This document shows positions 54,823 to 64,000 of a stretch of 64,000 nucleotides of DNA, piece by piece; position 1 is the first letter of the stretch, and the number at the start of each line of letters is the position of its first letter. The notes under the pieces are model-generated. The model had not been told where the DNA came from, searched no databases, and saw only the letters and a program-made list of their open reading frames with translations. The stretch lies in assembly GCA_030435675.1 (NCBI GenBank), contig CM059624.1:4798769-4862768 (forward strand). The letters are read 5' to 3'. The DNA comes from Steinernema hermaphroditum. Its lineage: Eukaryota > Nematoda > Chromadorea > Rhabditida > Steinernematidae. The position numbers and the translations under genes are program-made.

Positions 54823-56834
54823 TTAGGCGAATTCGTCGAAGTGGTGGTAGCTGTTGAAGCGCTGCGCCTCGTCGAACGGACTCAGACGCTCGCGGGAGCG
54901 ATCCAGGCGGAGTTTGTTCTGGCGGCGAATGGCCGCTTCGCTGGATTCGACTTCTTGGGAGAAGCCGCGTACCATCGGGTTTCGCTTCTGACCTCCGATG
55001 ACGCGACGGTTGGGGCTGAGAGAGGGGGCCGGGTGGAGTTGGTGGGCGGAGGTCTTGCGAATGGCGACGGGAGAGGGTTGCAGGGGCGCCAGATTGTTGT
55101 AGTTGTACTGGATCTGCAAGGAAGAGGTGGTCAAACGACGGGGTGGAAGGGACGGAAAAGATTTTATGTAAAGGATATGTAAAGGAGTCATCGATAAAGG
55201 AAAGAATTCTTTTACTTTTATTCACATTTTCAATGACATTTACGCTCTTCCAAAAAACGACCCAGGATACTGATGGTTTAGTCAGTACTTCGTGAAAAGA
55301 GAACTTCGAAAGTCACCCTTAACCTCGTCTTTTTTTAGGAAAAGTGTAGAGATGATCACATCTATATTGATCAGTGATCGGCATATGATGAACTTTACAG
55401 ATCTCAAAATAAGATGAAGATTGTAGACAAAGATTGTACTGTAGTCATCCTTGCTCATCCTTTTTCTTCCTCCTTATTCCATTCCCACGAACTTACCTGA
55501 TAGAGAGCGATGTGTCCACAGTTCCTGACTCTCAGTCTCTGGCACATATCGAGCGCCTGGATCGTGTTCGACGGGTGCAGAATGTTGCCGAACTCGCACA
55601 TAAGGACGTAGACGAACGGTCTCGGGCCTCCGTTCGTGGCAAAGGGGTAGCGGTGGAGGGTGATCTTGCGGAGGTTCCAGTTCCGCGGCGAGTACTTGTA
55701 CACCTCGCGGGCGCCCGACCAGCTCAGCCACGACTTCTCCAGGTTCTCCTGCTTGCACTGGTCGTCGAGCAGTTTGAAACTGATGGCGATGTAGCCGGAG
55801 TGGCGATGCGCGGGAAGGCCCGTGGGCACGTTGGAGGCTGATTTCAGGATCCAGGACACTTCGTCGTAGGCTCCTAGAACGAAGTGGTTCAAGGATGGAC
55901 TGTTTCAAATGATCTACCGTAGTATGACTTGGGGCGAACGTTGAGATGTCTGACGACTGTCGTGATTTCGTCGATTCGCTCTTCTTCGCTGCCGTCTTTG
56001 AATATCGCATAGTGGAGGAAAGGGAACATGGCTGCAACGAAGGGGTTGAGGAGGGGAGCGGGGAGGCCACTCACGGTTAGGGTCCATACACTTGAGCAGA
56101 ACGCCTTCTGAGCACTGTGGGTGGGCGCGGATAGCGTGACATTCGGAGATCGCCTTGTCCAGAGAGACGTCGTCTGTTTGAAAACTGAAATAAGATGCTC
56201 TTTTCACAAAGCACACCATTAGGTTATCGAAATGTTTCAGTTGTGAGATTATTCGACTGCCAATAACAATAGTGACGCCACCGAATCCTCATAGAAGTTC
56301 ATTAAGTTGACGTTCGACCGGTCTACCACCGTGTAGAATGACGCAAAGTGACTCAGTCTTTGAAAGCAGTCTAGACGCTTTTGAGGGTCTGTCTGACTTG
56401 CTGTACTTGTCTACGTTCAATGGGTGTTCTCACATCGATATGCATAAACATTACAGTGATGGCTATATCTCAGAAGCTGCCTTTGATTTTGTCTCTTGGC
56501 TATCCCAAGACCCTAAAAACTTCCCAAAACTAAAACAGAGTATTCGATTCTAAACAGCTTTTTTTGGCTATTCCTATCCATCTTTTAAAGCGTGGTTTGA
56601 GAACAAATACTGTCCAGAAGAAGCTCAAAAACGTACCCAAACGAGGCGCACTGCTGGTCGGCGTCGTAGTTCTCCGACGAGTTGTGGATGAATCCGAGGA
56701 GGACGGACTGATCGGAAGACATCTGGGTCGTCTCCTCGTTGAACACCTCGATCACCTCTTCGCTGGCCTAAACACATAAACTCTCTTTCGGATATTAATC
56801 GATTCCCGCCCAAAAACAAAACTTTTTCGAACAT
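54823..56834 (-). CDS. 344-aa protein of unknown function
   Basis: Exons 56823-56834, 56637-56767, 56075-56184, 55918-56031, 55497-55873 and 54823-55113 join in phase. The first exon (MFEK) has a weak donor (GTTTTG); an alternative start is the in-frame Met of QMSSDQSVLLGF in exon 2. Recognisable blocks: GFIHNSSENYDADQQCASF, DKAISECHAIRAHPQCSEG, FPFLHYAIFKDGSEEERI, AYDEVSWILKSASNVPTG, SGYIAISFKLLDDQ and GNILHPSNTIQALDMC. The last 96 residues are basic and disordered (SPNRRVIGGQKRNPMVRG, SRERLSPFDEAQRF). No signal peptide or membrane segment. It looks like a conserved cytosolic or nuclear protein, but I cannot name it. Confidence 0.68.
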
Positions 56835-56928
56835 CGTCCCCGAGGACACGAGTCCGAACAAATCGCCGCCATCCGGAGGCCGTGCGAACGTTCTCACACC
56901 CTCGGAATCGGCGCCACGCGGGCGGATC

Positions 56929-56934
56929 TATAAA
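56929..56934 (+). promoter_or_regulatory. TATA-like box, role uncertain
   Basis: TATAAA inside a GC-rich block (GGCGGATCTATAAACGGCTG). A similar context occurs at 60778 (GGCTATAAACAG). No plus-strand gene is supported downstream of either, so these may be chance or promoters of unseen RNAs. Confidence 0.2.
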
Positions 56935-57389
56935 CGGCTGCAGAACGCCGCGCCGCCTTTTAAATTCGAGAAACGTGTAAACACCTCGGGAAGAGGGCTA
57001 ATTGGAGGAGAACTACGATCGGAACTCGAGGAAAGGGCCCTTCTGAGATCGGATTCCGAAGGACGTCAGCCATGTGGCACTTAATCCGTCTTGGAAGGGG
57101 AGGCTTTGGTTACAAAGCAAGCAAAAAACGGATGCTGCTATTTTGAGAGAGATTTATAAATAGAGCCGAAAGCTGCTTGCGCAATAAGTATTTAGAAGAT
57201 GTCTTCAAAAACATCCCATGTTTTCAGACATTTTAGTCAGTAGAAGCTGGCAAACATTGTTGGTTTCGAGGGAGCATGTAGCAGTGTGTCTCTTATAGTG
57301 GACAATTTCACTAAATTTGCAACTGTAACTACTGGAAGTTTTGAAGATAAAAAAAAGAAATTTCAGACAGGGTAAGTTCGTATAAAATA

Positions 57390-57720
57390 TGGATGTGGCT
57401 GATCTCGGGGTCCATCCTAATAGACAGCCATGGAAAGTCATGGATGGGACATTTTCACTTACGGCTATGGATAGGAAGATCGTAGCAAATAAATAAGGCC
57501 AGAGGCAACCTATGAATGAAACTGTCTCATCCATAGGCTTCCATGGGGCATCAAGGAACTCGATCGGCTGTGCGTAAGCGAAAATGGCCCACCCATGACT
57601 GTCCACGGGCATCCAAGGCTCATACAAGACCGTAACTGTTTATGACCATTCATGTCATAGGTCGGTCATGGTGGTTCTACCGTAATAACCCTTATTCATA
57701 TCTATAGTCATACTTCATAC
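57390..57720 (-). repeat. dispersed repeat, copy 1 (inverted relative to copy 2)
   Basis: The reverse complement of this segment matches 63010-63240 over successive blocks: ATTACGGTAGRACCA, TGATCCCGTGG/CCCGTGGACAGTCATGG, a TTTTCATTCATA..GTTG block, a TTTATTT block and AGGATGGWCCC..GATCA. Similarity is patchy with indels. It also has several CCATGG/ATCCAT words in both orientations, so it can fold. No coding frame spans it. Confidence 0.6.
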
Positions 57721-59505
57721 CTAAATAAATAAGGCTTATCCATAGGCATCCAGGGCTCAGTCATACATGTTTTATACCTACCCTTCTATAATGCTAACTA
57801 AAGAAACGAATGACATTCGACAGACCACTTCAAAAATACGGGAATATCTTTCCCTATTCCTATCCATCAACTTCTAAACATTATAAACTAAGTGACACAA
57901 CTACTTTCTACTACTTCAGAGGCGACGTCTCCAGAGGAAATCACGAATCCACTTAAGAAGTCGAGTGCACAGAATCAAAGAAGGCGACCAATCCCGTCAC
58001 TTTCGACACACAGGGAACGCCTCTGATCCCGCGGAAGTATGATATCATAAATAATTCGATATTCCCTCGCGGACATCACAAATGCATTAATTATTCAGAA
58101 GGGGCGGTTTTCTTTGAGTGCGCGGGGCACGTGGATCGGAGGTGGGAACGGGACTCCCATGACGACGGAGGGCGATTACCTGACGTGGTAGGACAAGTGG
58201 GACAAAAGGACGTTGGGGCTATGGAACAGGACTTCATGTGTACCCATCGTAGGACCAAAAAGGGCTATTCACCAAAATTATCCTAGGCCCTATTATCCTC
58301 CAGGGTCAAACTAGAGCATGTGGAGGTCAATAGCGCCATCCTGTTGTAATCTATCGGGGCCGTGAATCGTGTGCTGACCTAAAATGGCCTTTCCCTACAC
58401 CTAAAAACCATCGATTAGTTCATTATAATCGTGTGTATATATGCATGCTGAATCGCTATATCCAAAACTACTCACCTAAAGTGGCCCTTCCCTATGAAAA
58501 CCAACCTAGTCCATTAAATTAACGATGGTCCGTTTATTTATTTAGCCCCTATTATAATATTTACACAAAAAAGGTTTCTCACGCACCCGAACATTAATCT
58601 TTAAACGCAAAGACGTCGACGAGGACATGCTCTTTGCCCTTAGCCCAAATCTCGACTTCTCGGTGTCAGCCACTCGAGCTAATCAGAGCGGGACTATCCA
58701 TGATGTCATTTTCACAGTGAAAGGCACTCCTTCAATGGCCATCATTAATACGCCTTTCTGGATAGGTCTATTAATGATGTCATTTGGGCGAAGGAGCAAT
58801 TTCTCAATCACGGTATGGGGATGGCGGATTTCGAGATGATTGATGGTATCTAGGCGCAAAAAGAGATTTTGCAAGCTTTGTAGAGGGGGTTCTGAGGAAT
58901 GGGGAGGAGCTGGCGCTTCCCCAGAAGTGCTCGAAATCTACATTGTAACATCTCGAATTGAAATCATGCAGTTATCTCCAAAAATAAGGGCGCAACTATG
59001 AAAGGTTACAGCAAAATTAGCTGGAACTAACTAGAGATCGAGCTCTTTCCAGCTGGTGTTGGACCGATGCGAGGGGCGTGCCCATCTTTGCTCACCTGGG
59101 GGAGGTCCTATTACGAATACTTTGCCAAAACAGGGCATGGGTGGTGGTGTGGACACAGTGGATGCGGTACTCACTCAATTTCGAAGCAAAGAGATGACAA
59201 AAAGTTGGCCATTTCTTACGACATCATTTGCGATTTTCCGCATCTTCAGGATCGCATGCACCAGAGGTTTTCTGACAATCATGAAATATCGGAGTTGTTA
59301 GAACCAAAATCACGCTTTTGATCGTCATTGGACTAAGCTATGGTGGAGATACTATCGTCCGAGTCCACCAACATCTCTGATGTTCATTGCCATACGAGTT
59401 GGACTAAACCAGGTGGACATCTTCGAACTCTACTTATTTCCAAGAACGCTAACCCTTTGTTTGAAGCAAATTTCCATTTGAACGTTCAGTCCCTAATCAG
59501 CGGAT
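57721..59505. other. intergenic, no gene supported
   Basis: About 1.8 kb. A short local direct repeat ACCTAAA[AG]TGGCC[TC]TTCCCTA occurs at about 58378 and 58474. Frames such as 58627-58839 and 59056-59321 lack splice or domain support. Confidence 0.5.
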
Positions 59506-59829
59506 CTAATCAAAACAGCTCCTATCTGACACTCCACAGCAACTGTCACCGTTTGACACGAAAGGTGACAAAACAGAAACTCGACCGCGCCCTTCTCCGA
59601 TTACCGTTCGTCTCGAATCGTCCCGAGGCGCGGATGCCCGGACGATCCCTTCATGTTGGCTGTAGAAGCGTGGCAGGACGCGACGGCCTCTTTTCGCACC
59701 GCCGCTACGTGTGGGCGAGTCGGAGCCGAACTCTTGAGCCGAAGTGCTTTTTAGGAGCTCGAAGGAGTACTGCTCGCGGGCAGTGCGCTCCAGATTGAGG
59801 CGGCGAATGGCGCTCCAGACGAGGTTCAT
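59506..59829 (-). CDS. possible gene, about 107 aa, basic
   Basis: ATG 59829, preceded by an acceptor-like AAAGCAGAG, opens MNLVWSAIRRLNLERTAREQ, then SPTRSGGAKRGRRVLPRFYS. A donor (GTAATC) near 59601 and an acceptor near 59500 could add a short exon, otherwise the frame runs to 59506. GC content and codon use are higher than in the surrounding AT-rich DNA. The dibasic KRGRR is not preceded by a signal peptide, so a secreted peptide precursor is unlikely. The AIRR-x-N motif loosely echoes the tail of the 54823-56834 protein. Tentative. Confidence 0.35.
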   Translation of the reverse strand: MNLVWSAIRRLNLERTAREQYSFELLKSTSAQEFGSDSPTRSGGAKRGRRVLPRFYSQHEGIVRASAPRDDSRRTVIGEGRGRVSVLSPFVSNGDSCCGVSDRSCFD

Positions 59830-60269
59830 CTCTGCTTTAGGGGAGTTCGATTATCACGCCGATGGAAACATTCTCGATGGGGGCGACTCGCAGGGAAACG
59901 CGGAAGGGGCTCGAAGCGGTGGATGGGTGGAATGGGTAGAAGAAAGTGATAGATTCTGAGAGAAAAGGAGCGAAGATGCTTTTCTGAGGACAACGAGGTC
60001 CATCCCAAAAACAGTGAATACGGTATGTGAGCAAAGCATAAAACAGACACTAAAACAACGAAGAATGACTCCACAAAGAAAGCAAAAGCTTTAAAGGAAA
60101 TTTCCTGTGGGCACTATAGGTCACCGATCTGTCTTCGTAGCGCTCCCCAGACGCATTAGGCCAGTCCGTTTTATTAGGTGGAAATGGGAGATTGTCTCCA
60201 TTTAGAGGCGGTTAAGTGTGTGCCTGAGAGATGGGTATCGGCTCAGTCGTACATCCATATCAGCCGTTC

Positions 60270-60333
60270 AGTCGGTTGGCCAACCGACTCAGCCGATCCA
60301 TGAGGCGGTTCACCGATCGGCTGGCGCCAGCCG
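60270..60333. repeat. two adjacent perfect palindromes (20 bp and 16 bp)
   Basis: 60270-60289 reads AGTCGGTTGGCCAACCGACT and equals its own reverse complement. 60318-60333 reads CGGCTGGCGCCAGCCG and is also a perfect palindrome. CAGCCG and CCGATC words recur between and around them. Confidence 0.75.
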
Positions 60334-61429
60334 TCTCTCCGCGCGACAGGTTTTGACGACTGAACCAACGGATGAGCTACTTGGTCTGACCTTTCTCACT
60401 TCTATTCATGTGTATATTCTTTCGATGTATAACCTCTTGAGCTTAAAGGGATGTCCGTTTTCGTGTTAATGGCTAGGGAAGCTTTAGAACTGCGTTGTCC
60501 TCTTTGTTTGCATGGACATTCCATTAGCTCTATAAACATCCCACAATTTCAATTTTTCAGCACAAATTCGACAACAAGCACCAAAATAGCATATAATGAC
60601 GAATATATCCACGTCGCAGCATGCTACATTTACACTTCCGCGAAAAGCGACGCCATTTCCTAATCTCCGACGGTCTCTAACTAAGCGAAAACACACAAAC
60701 AATCGGCCGAAAACGCAGATGACGCGGGAAGTCATCACGGGACGAGGCGTCAACAAACGCCTCGACGGCCGCCCGGCTATAAACAGTTTGTCATCGGTGA
60801 ATTAGCCCGTTCTTCGCCCCTCAATTTGTGGTTAATAATGCGAAAACGAAGGCGACGCAACAATTGGCGTCGGGGGCGAACAGAAGCGCCTCGCTTCGAC
60901 AGGGCCATAACACTCAATAACATGAATTTACGGGTGTTTTATGGGACGACGGGGATTGGCATCGGAGCCACTGCTGTAAATTGGGAAAAAAGACTATGGA
61001 TCGTGGGTCATGGGAGGCGATCATGGGACTTGAGGCTTGGAAAAGGGGGATGAGTGATTCGATTTGTAAAGAAAGGTTGTAGCAGATGGATTTGATAATT
61101 CATCGTTCATTTTGAGAACAATTGATGACTGTTGCTCTTGCAAACAAAAAGGAAAAAGGTCTATCTTTAGGTGTCTGTCTGCTGGACATGCGGTGCAGTA
61201 ATTTTTGAGAGAGAAACCAAGGTAGAGCGGTGGGAAACGATGGCAAACCGACTGATTTCACACAGGTCTGTTGGATAAAATGAATGAACGAATTTGTCTA
61301 TCAGACAGACACAGAAAAGGGCCATTTTGATACATTTTGATGCATTTTTGATGTGGGGTAATGTTTCCAAGTTAAACTTTTGAATGGATTTTCGCGCTCC
61401 TTTCTTTTTGTCGCTTATGAACAGTTTAA

Positions 61430-61658
61430 AAAGCATGCCACGAAATTGCTTGCTGAAGACATGAAAGTCTGCGAAAAAAGGAGAATTTCGATAGAAAAGG
61501 GATTGTTTGAAATCGACAGTATTATTATGAATGCGTCCAAGGAGGACCGCCCCAAAATAATCCTTTTCCTGCAGTCTGTATTGTATAATATGATGAGGAC
61601 CTTTGGGGACATGGAGATCATTCTCCAATGGACACAGGACGTGATCTTGATTCGTTAG
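61430..61658 (+). CDS. possible 3' exon of an unrecognised gene
   Basis: After an acceptor-like TATGAACAG the plus strand reads FKKHATKLLAEDMKVCEKRR, a helix-rich, Lys-rich segment, then IILFLQSVLYNMMRTFGDME and a stop at 61658. Composition is protein-like and the frame is free of stops, but no upstream exon or start codon was found. Confidence 0.28.
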
Positions 61659-63009
61659 ATTAGAGCTGGACTGGATTTTAAATCTTCTAGATACATGGAC
61701 ACCAAAGGGCCATTGAGCATACTCAGAAAGATCCTTGTTTGTTTTCGGCTATGCAAAGATGGCTGAGAAAGATAAAATAGCCACGATGCGTCTAATGAAA
61801 CGCTAGGCAAACACTTTAGTTCGGGGTATGTTTCAGGCAGTTTAATTGAGTTTCTGGGCATATATTTCTTCCCATAGAATACAACAAAAAACCATGGTTA
61901 TGTTAGACGTCTAAATTCTAAGAGACGTTTCAAATAAATGACTCGAATTTACACAACTTTAGAAGAAGCCCCTGCAAACTGATCTCTGTCCCATGGCTCC
62001 CTAGGTGCTGGCCGGTCAAAAAGAAAGACACCCACCCAGTGGCAGCAAGGAGACAGCGAGATCCGGAAGCAGTCGAACTCCTAGTCGAACAGCTTTTCTG
62101 CAGAAAACGGACCCTTTGTGACAACTTGCTGCCATGGTCCCCGTTGCTAAGATGTTTCAGAGTGTGACGCAACGAGATAAAACATCTCTATCTCAGTATC
62201 TTGAACGGCGTTTCGTGCAAAAAGTCCGCAGGTCAAAGAGTCCGTCGCAGCGGCTCCGCTCAATGGCGCATGACTAATTCAAAACCAATACATTGCTTAG
62301 GAATTTCTTTGGGCGTTTTCGCAAAGAAGGCGTCGCGCACACTCAAAAAAGAATCGAAATTAATATTTGACCGAGCGGAGACATATCTAAGTGACATGTT
62401 GAGTCACCAAAATGGAATGAGGAAGTGAGGTCCGGGGAAGAAAGTGTTCAGTGGAGCGAGTTGAAGTAAAAAAAGAGTGGAATGTTCGTTTTCACTGCCA
62501 CATTTTGCTGCACCGTATAAGAAACATTAGCAAAAAGCTCCATTACAGTATGACCACACAAGATTTACATTTAGATAGCTGCAGAGACTGTGAACATTGC
62601 TTCATTCGTAGAGCGGTTGAAATCAGACACAGCCATTCAAAGACTCATTTGTACGAATTTCGATTGGTTCGCCTCGGTCCTTTCTGTCCGGTCGATCTTT
62701 TAAATGTTGAATAAGAATCGAGTTTCCATTCGAACCGTGATTTTTGGGGACTTTCCAGCAGTCTCCAACGGAAAAGGATTTTTTTTGTTGCCTTCAAGTG
62801 TCATTTTTGATTGATTCGATTTTCAAAAATTTGTGTCACTTATTGAGTAGGCGATGGAATTTTGAAGCACTTCTTGTTGCCTCGGAAGTTCGTTGAAAAG
62901 CCTATGAAAGTCCAAAAGATGTCAAAATAGAATTGAAAGGAACGAAACCAGATTAAAATTTCCGTTTCCTCGTCGTGTAAAACGCGGATTTTCGGTCGTT
63001 TCCGGTCGA
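61659..63009. other. intergenic, no gene supported
   Basis: About 1.35 kb. Frames at 62201-62428 and 62451-62714 start without a credible ATG context and have no domain or splice support. Confidence 0.45.
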
Positions 63010-63240
63010 TACAGGAGTAGGTATAGCATGGATATGGATAGGAATAAGGGTGATTACGGTAGGACCATCCTGATGACCATCCATGGCCGACCCACGACTA
63101 TCCATGAACGGTTATGGTCTTGGTTGATCCCGTGGGTAGTCATGGATGAGATATTTTCATTCATAAGTTGTATCTCGCCTCTTTTATTTATTATAAGGAT
63201 GGTCCCACTGCGATCACCCATATCCATAAGCATTTACGTC
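63010..63240 (+). repeat. dispersed repeat, copy 2
   Basis: Block-wise match to the reverse complement of 57390-57720 (see copy 1). The segment starts near GATTACGGTAGGACCATCC and ends near GATCACCCATATCCATAAGC. Confidence 0.6.
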
Positions 63241-64000
63241 TTTTACGCCTTCTTTGACAGGACTGAATAGTACGGGCCAGACTTTAGAGAGTTAGAATTA
63301 CATTTTGCTTTTCTTGGTTAATACATGTACAGAATTACGAACAGCTTGCCTGAATAGATAGATAGTTTTAGATATACCGTAACAACACTTATGTGATGTT
63401 AGCTCAATCTAGCGGGTCCATCTCATAAGGTTATACCATCTCTACTGCATACATATGCTGCTTTTGGCGACGGTAAGAGGACAACCCCTTGGCAAAGGCA
63501 AAAGCAACATGATCTCTTTGCAGAGGAATAATCTAATGAGATTGACCCGTCCATAGGTCGGTTGTCTATCCACCTCTAAACGTATATCAATCCAGAAAAG
63601 CGCCCACCAGATTGTGACATTGCCAGGAAGTGCCATATGGCCGTCTGGAAGTTAATAGCTCTGAGACGCAGAAAAAAGGAAATCATAATTCATGAAACAT
63701 TCAAGACTCAAAAGCAACTGATAAATCTTGCATGAGCTTTCGCACCGTCCGCAGAAGTCCAATCAAACGGAAAAAGTAGCAAGAGAACAAGGAATTCTGC
63801 ACGGATTTCGACGAAAAACGGACGAAAGGAGGCCGCTTCGAGCACCCATATTTCACACGCCGAGAGTCGAGATATGCCCCGGAAAGGAGGCAAACAATGG
63901 AGGGATTGGCGCCGAAAGGAAATTTGCATAATTCAACGGCTAATTACACTTTGCGCACACGTAAAGCGCGCAGTCGGGCTTGCAGAATCAATACGGCCGC

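Noticed and set aside
59340..59798. 152-codon plus-strand frame
   Set aside because: The 3' half is antisense to the better-supported 59506-59829 frame and the start has no context.

Overview
The window is nuclear DNA of a nematode. The evidence is the gene content: a cuticle collagen, two patched-related (PTR) sterol-sensing-domain proteins, secreted proteins with paired ShKT (SXC) domains, a CHK-like (DUF1679) kinase and a fragment of an SH2-tyrosine kinase. Introns are very short (about 34-50 bp) with TTTAG or TTCAG acceptors, and several genes have an acceptor-like site directly before the ATG, as expected for spliced-leader trans-splicing. I cannot name the species. A family of proteins starting M-[DE]-x-VP-x2-FI-x-E gives a weak impression of a Steinernema-like clade IV worm.

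Layout. 1-3.4 kb: the 3' end of an unknown gene, a convergent pair of ShKT genes, and two weak basic or small genes. 3.7-5.1 kb: a decayed Tc1/mariner transposase beside a truncated, frameshifted SH2-kinase fragment. 5.2-10.2 kb: a single-pass membrane protein, an acidic protein with an ETS-like C terminus, a PPxY membrane protein and a five-finger C2H2 protein with a 14-residue Trp repeat. 10.4-15 kb: two near-identical ShKT genes in a duplicated segment of about 0.9 kb, flanking a 310-aa family protein and an NDUFAF2/mimitin homologue. 15-23 kb: two tandem PTR genes, then tRNA-Ala. 25.4-31 kb: an NNMT-type methyltransferase with tRNA-Gly in its first intron, and a Reeler-domain protein. 31-37 kb: gene-poor, with one unresolved gene, an 85-aa four-exon gene and a tRNA-like insertion. 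37.3-50 kb, dense: a family paralogue, cuticle collagen, CHK-like kinase, a 352-aa protein, a small basic protein sharing a short divergent promoter with an ALDH3-type aldehyde dehydrogenase, a 532-aa internally duplicated protein and a 251-aa protein. 50.5-57 kb: an ABHD1/3-type hydrolase with a 1.9-kb first intron, and a 344-aa unknown protein. 57-64 kb: mostly non-coding and repeat-rich.

I see no operon-like same-strand run with short spacing and no horizontally acquired block. The most interesting material is unnamed proteins reconstructed across tiny introns (233-aa membrane protein, 532-aa duplicated-domain protein, Trp-repeat zinc finger) and two duplications showing recent homogenisation. 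All exon models were built by hand from splice signals and reading frame; no database search was possible, so family names rest on motifs visible in the translations.
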